From NCBI RefSeq assembly GCF_025263485.1, contig NZ_CP079863.1:5890001-5954000 (forward strand): a stretch of 64,000 bases of DNA, read 5' to 3'. Under the pieces are notes generated by a model. The model did not search any database and was not told where the DNA came from. It saw only the letters and a list, made by a program, of their open reading frames with translations. Below, piece by piece: positions 18,425 through 26,230 of the stretch; within the stretch, counting starts at the first letter, position 1; every line of letters begins with the position of its first letter. The position numbers and the translations under genes are program-made. This DNA comes from Mycobacterium sp. SMC-2. Lineage in GTDB: Bacteria > Actinomycetota > Actinomycetes > Mycobacteriales > Mycobacteriaceae.

Positions 18425-19221
18425 CGCTCGGGTATGCCGTCGTCGCGCAGATCGGTGTAGACCATCTGAGACAGCGTGCTCGTGAGCGGATCGTCCGGCC
18501 CGCTCGGGAGGGGGAGGCCATCCTCGGCCCGGGCGGCTAGCAGGTATCCGGCCTTGATCCGAAACACCGCCGAGTAATTCGGGTCCGGCCACAGATCCGC
18601 GATCAGCGCCTCGATGTTCTGGCTGGGGTCGCTGCGATACTGGGGCCGGGTCCAGCGTTGATCCCAGGGCACCTGACTGCGATCGGACGCTGGGTCGTTG
18701 CGCTCCCCCCACAGGTTGCTGGGCTGGTCCTCCTCGGTCGGGATCTGCTCGTAGAGCTCGTTGTTGAGCACGATCTCCATCGCCTGGCTGCGTGCGGTGT
18801 TCAGCAGCCCCGCCTTCGTCAGGTAGTCCGGATGCTGGCCGCGGCCGCGGATCCACGCCCCTACCGCCTGGGCGCCCATCTCGGCCGCCAGCTCGGCGAC
18901 CTGGTAGCTGATCCTGGCCGCCTGGCTGTCCAGGAATGTCTCGCGTTGGGCTGGGCTCCACTGCGGGGGCAGCTCGAGCGGGCCCGCGTAGGCCTCCGCC
19001 ACGATCTGGCGTATCTCTGGGCTCGTCACCACCACCGTCCCCGCCGAAGATATCGAACAGACCCGGCTGGAGTGGATCTGGCCGCGTCCTCCGTGCCATA
19101 TTGTGCGCTCCGATCGGCTCGTGTCGGGGTCGGGGTAACCGTGGTTAGCCATAAACTGGCGCAGCCGACACTCAGCAGCCCGCCTTCGTGCCGCAGCCGA
19201 GCGTGCATCGGGGGAAGTCAT
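18421..19221 (-). CDS. Hypothetical protein encoded upstream of the giant helicase
   Basis: About 266 residues from the ATG at 19221, which overlaps the stop of the 54-residue gene (ATGA). It starts MTSPDARSAAARRRAAECR and is mostly helical and acidic, with GRGQHPDYLTKAGLLNTARS in the middle and FRIKAGYLLAARAEDGLPLP near the end. No catalytic motif is recognised. Its coupling to the helicase gene suggests a joint role, for example a specificity or loading subunit; this is inference. Confidence 0.7.
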   Translation of the reverse strand: MTSPDARSAAARRRAAECRLRQFMANHGYPDPDTSRSERTIWHGGRGQIHSSRVCSISSAGTVVVTSPEIRQIVAEAYAGPLELPPQWSPAQRETFLDSQAARISYQVAELAAEMGAQAVGAWIRGRGQHPDYLTKAGLLNTARSQAMEIVLNNELYEQIPTEEDQPSNLWGERNDPASDRSQVPWDQRWTRPQYRSDPSQNIEALIADLWPDPNYSAVFRIKAGYLLAARAEDGLPLPSGPDDPLTSTLSQMVYTDLRDDGIPER

Positions 19222-19382
19222 GTCGTTGTGCCGCAGTCGAATAATGTCGGGGTGGAGATCTGCCGGTTGGACCACGAGACCTCGGTACGCGCCGCGTAGG
19301 CGCCGCTTTGCGATGTGGCAGATGGGATTTCGGCTCGGTCCCAATCGCGCAGCTCGATGTCATACAGGGTGTTTGCGCTCAT
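19218..19382 (-). CDS. 54-residue hypothetical protein
   Basis: It starts MSANTLYDIELRDWDRAE and ends TPTLFDCGTTT. Both ends are four-base overlaps (ATGA) with the NusA-like gene before it and the 266-residue gene after it, strong evidence for a real cistron. No family is recognised. Confidence 0.65.
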   Translation of the reverse strand: MSANTLYDIELRDWDRAEIPSATSQSGAYAARTEVSWSNRQISTPTLFDCGTTT

Positions 19383-19882
19383 TGGGCTGCCTTTCGGTAC
19401 GGGATCGGCGCCAACTGCCTGGTGGTGCAACCACGGGGGGCACGATGAGCGGCAGTGGCGGTGCGGATGTGAATGCTGCAGGAGGTCAGCTGCCGAACAA
19501 GGCGCAAGTTGCGACCAGCCTTGCCTAGTGCGCGCGCATACTCATCGGGGTTGACGCAGACGCGGATGCGGCGCTGTTCAGGGTTGACGACTTCGGCGAT
19601 CGCAGACTTGATTCCCAGCGCGTTGATCACGTACCTGGCAGTGTCGCTGTCGTAGGCGATGATGCTGACATGTTCGCCGCAGAGGCGCTTTTCGACGTCG
19701 GCGATACGCAGGCCGCCCCACCCGATACAGACGGCGACCGCGTTGATCCCGCGAACACGTGATCGGACCGCGACTTTAGCCAACAGTCCGGGCTCGCGTG
19801 CGACCGCAATGATTTCGACGGAGCCGTTGGCCAGTTCGGGCACCCGAGCTGTCAGCGCCGCTCGAACGGGACATGTGCTCAT
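19379..19882 (-). CDS. NusA-like protein made only of KH domains
   Basis: About 167 residues from the ATG at 19882, behind AAAGGG. The sequence follows the two KH domains of bacterial NusA: VEIIAVAREPGLLAKVAV, then AVAVCIGWGGLRIADVEKRL (in place of GACVGxxGxRI), EHVSIIAYDSDTARYVINAL, and YARALGKAGRNLRLVRQLT (in place of the AIGKxGQNxRLA helix). The N-terminal RNA-polymerase-binding and S1 domains are missing. NusA KH domains bind RNA during pausing, termination and antitermination. A free KH pair on a mobile element could modify termination along its long operons. Confidence 0.75.
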   Translation of the reverse strand: MSTCPVRAALTARVPELANGSVEIIAVAREPGLLAKVAVRSRVRGINAVAVCIGWGGLRIADVEKRLCGEHVSIIAYDSDTARYVINALGIKSAIAEVVNPEQRRIRVCVNPDEYARALGKAGRNLRLVRQLTSCSIHIRTATAAHRAPRGCTTRQLAPIPYRKAAQ

Positions 19883-19896
19883 CGGATGGCGCCCTT

Positions 19897-20220
19897 TCAA
19901 CGTGGCGCCGGCTGGCCGTCCGAGGCGCTGAAAGCGGCTTCCAGGGCGGCTATTTCGCGGTCGGCGGGGTTGGCGGCCGCCGTCCAGGTGACCTCGCGGC
20001 CTTCACGGCCACCGCGGGTCAGCAGGCCTTGACGCTCAAGGCCGCACAGCACCCGGTAGATCTGCTCGTGGATCGGGGCGCAGGATATCGCGACCCCCGG
20101 GACCGGCACGTCAGGCGCGTGCAGGCGCAACTGGGCTGTCGTGAGGGGCCGTTGCGCGATGCGGAGTTGGGCGAGCAGATCATCACGCAGGACGCGGGTG
20201 GCTGCGCTGCTGCTAGGCAC
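19897..20220 (-). CDS. Winged-helix-like DNA-binding protein
   Basis: 107 residues from the GTG at 20220, overlapping the whiB-like gene by 8 bases. LLAQLRIAQRPLTTAQLRLH and IHEQIYRVLCGLERQGLLTRGG have the helix-turn-helix and wing order of winged-helix repressors (the R-x-L-x-x-L-x-x-x-G-L pattern). It is probably a regulator working with the WhiB-like protein on this operon. Confidence 0.65.
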   Translation of the reverse strand: MPSSSAATRVLRDDLLAQLRIAQRPLTTAQLRLHAPDVPVPGVAISCAPIHEQIYRVLCGLERQGLLTRGGREGREVTWTAAANPADREIAALEAAFSASDGQPAPR

Positions 20221-20635
20221 TGGCCTTCTCCCTTAGCGTCACACTTGCCCTGGACGCGGGTTTAGCTGCTTGTCGGCGGCGCAGGTCGCGCTGGGTCGCC
20301 GCGAAGTGCACGGCCTGACGGATTTGCAGGGACCGCAGCCGTAGCGCTGGAGGTTGCTTTCGGTAGCGGGCGATGACCTCGCGTAATTGCGCTCGAGCGG
20401 CCTTGAGGGCGGTGACGTCACGGGCGCCGGGCATGGCCACACTCGCCCACACCCCATCGGTAGCGCCAAATCTGAGGGCGTTCTGGGCGCAGGCGACGAT
20501 GATGGGGCAGTTGGTGCATATCGCTGCCGACTCTCGCTCCCCGCTATATCCCCTGAACCAGGTGTCGGGGTCTTCGTACTCGCACAGGCCGGTGTCGGCT
20601 CGCAAGGGTCGAATGGTGGTCACGGCACTCTCCAT
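20213..20635 (-). CDS. WhiB-family iron-sulfur regulator
   Basis: 140 residues. Four cysteines have WhiB spacing: GLCEYE, then ICTNC, then VACAQN (C-x21-C-x2-C-x5-C). A tryptophan turn DGVWAS (usually GVWGG) and a basic C-terminus with many arginines follow. WhiB proteins carry a 4Fe-4S cluster and bind the primary sigma factor. An ATG at 20635 or a GTG at 20623 (GGAGAG before it) could start it. It is the first gene of the operon that ends with the giant helicase. Confidence 0.85.
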   Translation of the reverse strand: MESAVTTIRPLRADTGLCEYEDPDTWFRGYSGERESAAICTNCPIIVACAQNALRFGATDGVWASVAMPGARDVTALKAARAQLREVIARYRKQPPALRLRSLQIRQAVHFAATQRDLRRRQAAKPASRASVTLREKASA

Positions 20636-20957
20636 TCCTAATCATACCTGTGCATAATCCTGTGTATATTGTGCGCTGAGTACGTTTATAGCTGCTCATG
20701 CGCTGATAGGCAACAGCGGTTCGGACAATGGCGTCGCCAAAATAAGTCGACGCAGCTCACACGCGTGTGGCGCGTTTGAGCCTGGTGCATCCCGCTGCGC
20801 GGGACCATGTATTGCCATCTAAACCAGACTATTTCTGCTCATCCGTCAGTTGGCGCATCTGTGGCGGATCCCGTGTCCGATCGTGGCTGAACGTGGTCAA
20901 CTTCTATAGTTAACTTGCAAGTATCCGAGAAGTCGTCGGTCGACGACGGCGGCGACG
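20636..20957. promoter_or_regulatory. Divergent promoter region between whiB operon and XRE-type regulator
   Basis: On the minus strand a -10-like TATGAT lies a few bases before the whiB-like start, preceded by two CACAGG direct repeats 12 bases apart, which may be an activator or repressor site. On the plus side AGTTAACTTGCAAG (20910-20923) contains a small inverted repeat before the regulator gene. No further gene is seen in these 320 bases. Confidence 0.45.
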
Positions 20958-21629
20958 ATGGCGAAGGACACGGTGAGCACCAAGGTGACTCCACCTGGCG
21001 AGAGTCCGCTAGAGCGGGTGGGTAAGGCCGTTGCCGACCGTCGAGTCGAAGTTGGGCTGGAAACGCAGCGAGAGCTAGCTGACGCGGCGAATGTGTCGCT
21101 GAACACGGCCGCGTTGCTTGAGCGCGGCAAGTCATTTCCTCATCGGATCAACCGCGTGAAGTTCGAAGATGCCCTGCAGTGGCCGCGCGGCACCCTCGAT
21201 GCGCTACGCCGCGGTGAGCCCATCCCGCAGACCCAACCGCGCCCGGCAGCGGCGCTCACGTCGCAGCCCTCGTTCGAGTCGGTGTCGACCGATCCGCGCA
21301 CCACGTTGCAGGCGTTGGGAATCGCTAAGGCGGTAGCGGCGATATCTGCGATATGCGCGCAGATTCTGGTGCGCCACAGCAACAGTGCACAGGCGAAGGC
21401 AACGTTGCGCGACCTCGACGATCAACTGTTGCAGTTAGAGTCGCTCATTGTCGCGAGTCTGCCGCACGTGCGCGGAAAGTCGTTTAGCGAGACCATGTCG
21501 GCGCTGACCGAGCTGCACGAGTATCGCGACGTCATCCGCGACGCCGCCGGGGACGCGGAGGCCTCGACCGAAACTGCTACGCCATCGGCCGGCGCGCCAC
21601 GTACGAGGCTGGCATCGGCGAAATCCTGA
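20958..21629 (+). CDS. XRE-type helix-turn-helix regulator
   Basis: 223 residues. Residues 20-75 read as an XRE domain (VGKAVADRRVEVGLETQREL, ADAANVSLNTAALLERGK). The C-terminal part is helical (LRDLDDQLLQLESLIVASL), probably for dimers. It is the only plus-strand gene in this part of element A and faces the whiB operon across the promoter region, so it likely controls it. Its 3' end overlaps the 3' end of the NlpC/P60 gene by about 50 bases. Confidence 0.75.
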   Translation: MAKDTVSTKVTPPGESPLERVGKAVADRRVEVGLETQRELADAANVSLNTAALLERGKSFPHRINRVKFEDALQWPRGTLDALRRGEPIPQTQPRPAAALTSQPSFESVSTDPRTTLQALGIAKAVAAISAICAQILVRHSNSAQAKATLRDLDDQLLQLESLIVASLPHVRGKSFSETMSALTELHEYRDVIRDAAGDAEASTETATPSAGAPRTRLASAKS

Positions 21630-22617
21630 CCGGCACACCGGATTGCTGGGCCTCGACGCACTGCGTTGGGCTGATGGCGAGCATGACGTGCCCTGCTTCG
21701 GGAAAGATCAGGTCTCCGGCTTCGACGTTTCCATGAGCTACCCTGGCGCCCTGGTGAATCTGGGTGTATGTGTCGGGACCCAAGGTGACGCCGGCCTGAG
21801 CGTAGGACCAGTGAATCAGGCCGGAGCAGTCAAATTGGTTGGGCCCCTTGGCCCCCCAGACATAGGGGCACCCCAAGCGGGTTAGTGCGGCTTTGACCGC
21901 GATGCGGGCTAATGGCCCTCCCCCAGCGATCGCGGCGTCGTGGTCACCGACGAGTTCGGGGTTGGTGTGGTGGTGGTTTCGGGTAAGCCCGGACATGGCG
22001 GTGTCGAGGCCGGGGATAGCAAGTGGGCTGCCCACTCCCCCGCCGGCGGCGCCCAAGCCACCCATCGGCATGCCACCGGTCATGGCGCCGGCGCCCATCG
22101 GCATCGCGCCCATCCCGGCGCCGTAGCCGCCGGCACCTCGCCCGATCAACGCCGCCAGCTCCATATTGCGCCGCTCAGAGATGCGCAACAGGGCCTTGGC
22201 CCGATCCAGCTGGCTTTGCAAATGCGTCACCAATTCCCGCTTGCCGGCCGGGGTTCCGGTGGCAGGAGCGATCGCGGCCACCCCCGAACGGGCATCGGTG
22301 ATCACCCCATCCATGCCCCCGCCACCCGCGGCAGCAGCCTGTCCCCCGCCGGTCAGCGGCGGGCCGGTCCCCGCGTCGGCGGCGATGGTGTGATCCAGGG
22401 AAAATAGCTGCCCAGTGTTGGCAACGCCGTACCCGGTGGCCGCCGCACCACCCCAGCCTGCGGCGGCGGCCTGTCCCGCGCCCGCGACAACCTGGCGACC
22501 CGTCACCAGCCCCGGCGTTGATGACCAACCCCCGTTAATCACCGGCGCCGCCCCGAAAAGCCTGCGCGCATCGCCCAATACACGGCCGGCCTCAGCGACC
22601 ACCTCATCGAGCGACAT
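21577..22617 (-). CDS. Secreted NlpC/P60 peptidoglycan endopeptidase with DUF4226-like module
   Basis: About 346 residues from the ATG at 22617. Residues 1-190 are the shared module (MSLDEVVAEAGRVLGDARRL ... KRELVTHLQSQLDRAKALL) with a Gly/Met-rich linker. Residues 235-346 are an NlpC/P60 domain: CPYVWGAKGPNQFDCSGLIH with the catalytic Cys, VEAGDLIFPEAGHVMLAI with the catalytic His. Such enzymes cut between D-Glu and the diamino acid in peptide stems. There is no classical signal peptide, so export probably uses the N-terminal module. Likely role: opening the wall for DNA transfer or secretion. Confidence 0.85.
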   Translation of the reverse strand: MSLDEVVAEAGRVLGDARRLFGAAPVINGGWSSTPGLVTGRQVVAGAGQAAAAGWGGAAATGYGVANTGQLFSLDHTIAADAGTGPPLTGGGQAAAAGGGGMDGVITDARSGVAAIAPATGTPAGKRELVTHLQSQLDRAKALLRISERRNMELAALIGRGAGGYGAGMGAMPMGAGAMTGGMPMGGLGAAGGGVGSPLAIPGLDTAMSGLTRNHHHTNPELVGDHDAAIAGGGPLARIAVKAALTRLGCPYVWGAKGPNQFDCSGLIHWSYAQAGVTLGPDTYTQIHQGARVAHGNVEAGDLIFPEAGHVMLAISPTQCVEAQQSGVPVRISPMPASYVARRPMA

Positions 22618-22680
22618 ACCCGGCAGTATCACCCACGCCGCGCCCACCCGGCTATCACCAGCACCAACTTCGCCGCTCAG
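21954..22680 (-). repeat. 727-bp near-identical duplication, copy 1
   Basis: It matches 23096-23822 at an offset of 1142 bases with only a handful of mismatches. It covers the N-terminal module, the Gly-rich linker and about 60 bases upstream of the start codon, so promoter and export module were copied together. Confidence 0.9.
22618..22630 (-). promoter_or_regulatory. Candidate leaderless -10 element (NlpC/P60 gene)
   Basis: GATACT (22625-22630 on the minus strand) ends 7 bases before the ATG; the same motif and spacing occur at 23767-23772 before the sister gene. No ribosome site lies between. Confidence 0.4.
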
Positions 22681-23759
22681 TAACCCTTCGGCGGTCGTGT
22701 GGGATCGGCCTGCTGGATGTTGGCTGCCAGATTCGACGCGTCGGCTGCGACGTGATAGCGGCCGCGGGCGTAGTTGATGAACGCGCACGCTTCGGATACG
22801 TCGTCGAAGCGGCTACTTGCTGTGCCCGGCTGGTGGTACTGCCGGAATGTTGCACCGGTGAATTGGAACGACCCTCCGCTGGGATCTCCCCTTTGCGCGT
22901 TGGCATCGGTGTGGTTTATGGCGTCGTTGCGGTATCCGGATTCGCGTTTAGCCACCAGCATCATCCCGGCTTCCCACCGGGCACGTGCTACGGGATCGTG
23001 AACGCCTTCGATGTCGAGGGCTTTGCGGATCGCCGCGCGGACACGGTCGGCCCCGGGACCTGCGGGCTCGGCGGCCAGGTTCAATCCCCGATCCGGTTCG
23101 GGGTTGGTGTGGTGGTGGTTTGGGGTCAGGCCGGACAGGGCGGTGTCGAGGCCGGGGATAGCAAGTGGGCTGCCCACTCCCCCGCCGGCGGCGCCCAAGC
23201 CACCCATCGGCATGCCACCGGTCATGGCGCCGGCGCCCATCGGCATTGCACCCATCCCGGCGCCGTAGCCGCCGGCACCTCGCCCGATCAACGCCGCCAG
23301 CTCCATATTGCGCCGCTCAGAGATGCGCAACAGGGCCTTGGCCCGATCCAGCTGGCTTTGCAAATGCGTCACCAATTCCCGCTTGCCGGCCGGGGTTCCG
23401 GTGGCAGGAGCGATCGCGGCCACCCCCGAACGGGCATCGGTGATCACCCCATCCATGCCCCCGCCACCCGCGGCAGCAGCCTGTCCCCCGCCGGTCAGCG
23501 GCGGGCCGGTCCCCGCGTCGGCGGCGATGGTGTGATCCAGGGAAAATAGCTGCCCAGTGTTGGCAACGCCGTACCCGGTGGCCGCCGCACCACCCCAGCC
23601 TGCGGCGGCGGCCTGTCCCGCGCCCGCGACAACCTGGCGACCCGTCACCAGCCCCGGCGTTGATGACCAACCCCCGTTAATCACCGGCGCCGCCCCGAAA
23701 AGCCTGCGCGCATCGCCCAATACACGGCCGGCCTCAGCGACCACCTCATCGAGCGACAT
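22677..23759 (-). CDS. Secreted lytic-transglycosylase-like protein with DUF4226-like module
   Basis: About 360 residues from the ATG at 23759. The N-terminal 200 residues are almost identical to the NlpC/P60 protein next door. The C-terminal domain has the lysozyme/transglycosylase pattern VAKRESGYRNDAIN (the Glu would be catalytic), then GDPSGGSFQFTGATFRQYH and AFINYARGRYHV, as in soluble lytic transglycosylases and VirB1-type proteins. It would cut glycan strands where its partner cuts peptide stems. Possible role: local wall remodelling for conjugation or secretion. Confidence 0.8.
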   Translation of the reverse strand: MSLDEVVAEAGRVLGDARRLFGAAPVINGGWSSTPGLVTGRQVVAGAGQAAAAGWGGAAATGYGVANTGQLFSLDHTIAADAGTGPPLTGGGQAAAAGGGGMDGVITDARSGVAAIAPATGTPAGKRELVTHLQSQLDRAKALLRISERRNMELAALIGRGAGGYGAGMGAMPMGAGAMTGGMPMGGLGAAGGGVGSPLAIPGLDTALSGLTPNHHHTNPEPDRGLNLAAEPAGPGADRVRAAIRKALDIEGVHDPVARARWEAGMMLVAKRESGYRNDAINHTDANAQRGDPSGGSFQFTGATFRQYHQPGTASSRFDDVSEACAFINYARGRYHVAADASNLAANIQQADPTRPPKGY

Positions 23760-23822
23760 ACCCGGCAGTATCACCCACGCCGCGCCCACCCGGCTATCAC
23801 CAGCACCAACTTCGCCGCTCAG
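23096..23822 (-). repeat. 727-bp near-identical duplication, copy 2
   Basis: Second copy of the module described at 21954-22680. The copies differ near their distal ends (21979-22000 against 23121-23142) and then diverge fully where the two hydrolase domains begin. Confidence 0.9.
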
Positions 23823-24005
23823 GCCTCCCAGCGCTCCCAGCTGTGAGCGTTGCCGTGGGGTGCGTTTGGCGTTCGGCTCGCCGGTGTTGACGCCGACAAC
23901 CACCACCTGCGATATCGAACGGTGCCACCGAAACCGCTTGACGCCCAACATAATTGATTGCGGCTGAGCGTGCAGTATGCCACGCCACTTCGATGGATGG
24001 GTCAG

Positions 24006-24019
24006 TTTTCCGCGGAAAA
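24006..24019. promoter_or_regulatory. parS-like palindrome, copy 1 (downstream of parB)
   Basis: TTTTCCGCGGAAAA, a perfect 14-bp palindrome that extends imperfectly to 24 bp. It lies between the parB stop and the transglycosylase gene. Two more copies lie upstream of parA. Confidence 0.7.
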
Positions 24020-24034
24020 TTGACCCTCGCGATG

Positions 24035-24925
24035 CTATGTGAGCAACTTCTTGAGCTGGCCGACCAGTGTCCTGGCTCTTTTTTCGCCAAGTTGATCGCG
24101 CAGCGCTATCGCCAGGGCGCTTGGATCCGCGTCGAACTTTCGGAGCGCCCGCGTCACCGAGCGCAGCGGCGGCGTCGTTGGTTCGTCTTGTGCCGCCGAA
24201 TCCGAATTGCCGTCCTCGGTTTCGTTGGCGGTGTTGGCCCCTTCACTGGGCCGGCCGCGAGCGGCCTTCCATCGGGCGACCTGCTGTGCGAGCGGAACCT
24301 GGGCAAGTGTACGCGCTTCGCGAATCGCCAGATCGCCTCTGCGGGTGGCTTCCTGCAGATCGGGGGCCAGTTTGAGTAGTGCGCGCCGATGTGACACCCA
24401 CGTCTTGCTCTTACGAAGATGTTCGGCGGCGGCGTCAGCGCTGCCGTACTCCCCCACTAGCCTCTCGACAGCTTTGGCTTCCTCGATCACGTCGAATCCC
24501 GAGCGGTCGACGTTCTCGGAGATGACCGCGGTGAGCAGCGTTGCGCGATCATTGGCGAGTTCGTCTTTGATCACGATGTCGAGCTCGGGTCGGCCGAACT
24601 TGTGCGCGGCGGCCAACCGCCGGTTGCCGATGATTACGACCCACCGCGCCGAAATCGTGGTCTCGGGGTAGATGTTTTGAAATGCGCCTCGGGTGACGAC
24701 AACTACGGGCTGTAGTTGGAAGTCAACGATGGAGGCCAACTCGTCGAGGTCTCCGACTGAATCGCGCGGGTTGTGTGGGTTGCCGACCAGGTCTCCTAGA
24801 GCCACCGACCGCGACAGGCCCGACCGTGGGGCGACGACGGGAGTGGTCGCATTTCCGTCAACAGATGAGTTGTCGCCAACAGCATCGACGAGATCATCGA
24901 ATGTCTTGACACCACCGCGTCCCAT
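24035..24925 (-). CDS. parB: ParB-family partition protein
   Basis: 296 residues. ParB/Spo0J landmarks in order: LGDLVGNPHNPRDS, VVIIGNRRLAAAHKF (GxRR-type CTP-binding patch), ISENVDRSGFDVIEEAKAVE, then a helix-turn-helix (GSADAAAEHLRKSKTWVSHR). The C-terminal 80 residues would make the dimer clamp. Its start overlaps the parA stop (TAATG). It should load at the TTTTCCGCGGAAAA sites flanking the operon. It is plasmid-type, shorter than the chromosomal ParB of mycobacteria. Confidence 0.9.
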   Translation of the reverse strand: MGRGGVKTFDDLVDAVGDNSSVDGNATTPVVAPRSGLSRSVALGDLVGNPHNPRDSVGDLDELASIVDFQLQPVVVVTRGAFQNIYPETTISARWVVIIGNRRLAAAHKFGRPELDIVIKDELANDRATLLTAVISENVDRSGFDVIEEAKAVERLVGEYGSADAAAEHLRKSKTWVSHRRALLKLAPDLQEATRRGDLAIREARTLAQVPLAQQVARWKAARGRPSEGANTANETEDGNSDSAAQDEPTTPPLRSVTRALRKFDADPSALAIALRDQLGEKRARTLVGQLKKLLT

Positions 24926-25641
24926 TACCGGACTCCTACCATGTTCAGTTCGTCGGCAAGCCTGTAGAAGTCAGCCGCCGCGTTGGCTGCCGAGCCACTC
25001 TTCTTGTACTGGGTGACCACGACGCCCTCGCTGGAGGCATTCGTGTGAATCTTGTAGTGCCGCACTACCGTCTCGGCTAAGGGCCATCCCTGTCCGCGAA
25101 TGAACTTCTTTGTTTGTTCTAACCAGTGTTCGCCATCGCGCGGGTCCCAGTCATTGATGAAGACCCGGTAGGGGATGTTGCGCGGTTCTAGAAGCTTACG
25201 GATCGTGCGCGCGGTTGGGTCGAAGCACATCGGCGCCGGCAGCACCGGAACGATCGCTTCGTCGGTGACGTCGAGGACGGTCCGCAGTGCATCGGCAGAG
25301 TGTCCGTCACCGAGACCATCTCGAGCGGAGTCCGCGTCGATGTCGAACCAGCCGGCGGTATCGACGTAGACCTCGGCAATACCGGGCAGGTTGCTGAGCT
25401 GCTGCAGCCATTCGAGGGGATCGTCGTGCGCTTGGACAAGATGGAAGGGGAGTGCGTCGACCCGGTTGGCCCACCATTTTGCCGATCCCTGCGGGTCTAT
25501 CGAGACTGCAGCCACCGGCGAGAACGCGTCGGGCTCGAGATGTGCGGTCAGTTTTTGGGCTCGTACGGCGGCCAGATTGACGGTCGCAGTGCTCTTGCCG
25601 ACACCGCCTTTTTGGTTCAAAACAGTGACAACTTTGGTCAT
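24925..25641 (-). CDS. parA: ParA-family partition ATPase
   Basis: 238 residues with the deviant Walker A KGGVGKST near residue 11, the Walker A' aspartate in AAVSIDPQGSAKWW, and EVYVDTAGW as Walker B. It forms an operon with parB and segregates the element's circular or plasmid form. It has no extra N-terminal DNA-binding domain, so autoregulation probably works through ParB at the palindromes in front of the gene. The presence of parAB implies that element A is, or was, able to exist outside the chromosome. Confidence 0.9.
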   Translation of the reverse strand: MTKVVTVLNQKGGVGKSTATVNLAAVRAQKLTAHLEPDAFSPVAAVSIDPQGSAKWWANRVDALPFHLVQAHDDPLEWLQQLSNLPGIAEVYVDTAGWFDIDADSARDGLGDGHSADALRTVLDVTDEAIVPVLPAPMCFDPTARTIRKLLEPRNIPYRVFINDWDPRDGEHWLEQTKKFIRGQGWPLAETVVRHYKIHTNASSEGVVVTQYKKSGSAANAAADFYRLADELNMVGVR

Positions 25642-25769
25642 GGGGGCGAAGACCTTGGTGTGCTTGGGCCGCGGCCGCGGCCTACTCCGGGAATCGGCCG
25701 CCAGGAAGTACGTCGCTGACCGAACGACCGCCCCTCAGACACGCTGAATTGTGGGTTACATCTCGCTAG

Positions 25770-25783
25770 TTTTCCGCGGAAAA
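25770..25783. promoter_or_regulatory. parS-like palindrome, copy 2
   Basis: TTTTCCGCGGAAAA, 129 bases upstream of the parA start, extended to AG...CT on both sides (18-bp palindrome). Confidence 0.7.
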
Positions 25784-25889
25784 CTGCCCGGATCCAACCG
25801 GAGATCGCGCGCTGTCTTTCGCGCCTTCCCGATCCGTCAATCACATCAGCGAGTCCATGACTTGCGTCGATTGACGAGTGAGAGGCCAG

Positions 25890-25903
25890 TTTTCCGCGGA
25901 AAA
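25890..25903. promoter_or_regulatory. parS-like palindrome, copy 3
   Basis: TTTTCCGCGGAAAA, 120 bases from copy 2 (an almost whole number of helical turns). This is the longest version, a 22-bp perfect palindrome from 25886 to 25907. Confidence 0.7.
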
Positions 25904-26080
25904 CTGGACATGCCGGGCTCAGATCATCACCCCAAAAGTCACGCAATTCCGCGGCGGCAGTGAGTTGTGCGCGCCCCGTCGACTCGCCGCTCCCGATGGC
26001 ATCCGGCCGCATCATGATGCTGGCCGGCAGCCGCCGCCGAGAGGGTGAACACTTCCTCGGGCGCTCGCGGATCGGGGCGT

Positions 26081-26230
26081 TCATTGCGCCGGGGCCCGCA
26101 CGATGTAGGAGTCGAACCGGCCGCAGTCGCTGGCATGCACAACCGGGTCCACCCACAACAGCGCCCAGTAGTCGTTGGCACGTGCACAGACGCCAGACCG
26201 CCTCACCGACACCGTGGGTCGACGGTTCAC
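26081..26230 (-). CDS. 49-residue hypothetical protein
   Basis: The GTG at 26230 overlaps the stop of the upstream gene (GTGA). The product is protein-like: ANDYWALLWVDPVVHASDC, then GRFDSYIVRAPAQ. The coupling supports a real cistron; no family is recognised. It lies between the HTH-protein gene and the parS-like sites. Confidence 0.5.
   Translation of the reverse strand: MNRRPTVSVRRSGVCARANDYWALLWVDPVVHASDCGRFDSYIVRAPAQ

Noticed and set aside
12950..19099. Extending the giant helicase to 2049 residues
   Set aside because: The extra 225 residues are Gly/Arg/Pro-rich and are the shadow of the 266-residue gene at 18421-19221, which has coupled ends and normal composition.
22023..23549. Repeated plus-strand frames in the duplicated region
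   Set aside because: Appear twice only because the DNA is duplicated; composition is shadow-like.
25638..26084. 148-codon minus-strand frame that overlaps the 49-codon gene by ATGA and parA by ATGA
   Set aside because: It runs through two parS-like palindromes and its product is disordered and Arg/Ser-rich. The overlaps are probably chance; kept as a weak possibility only.
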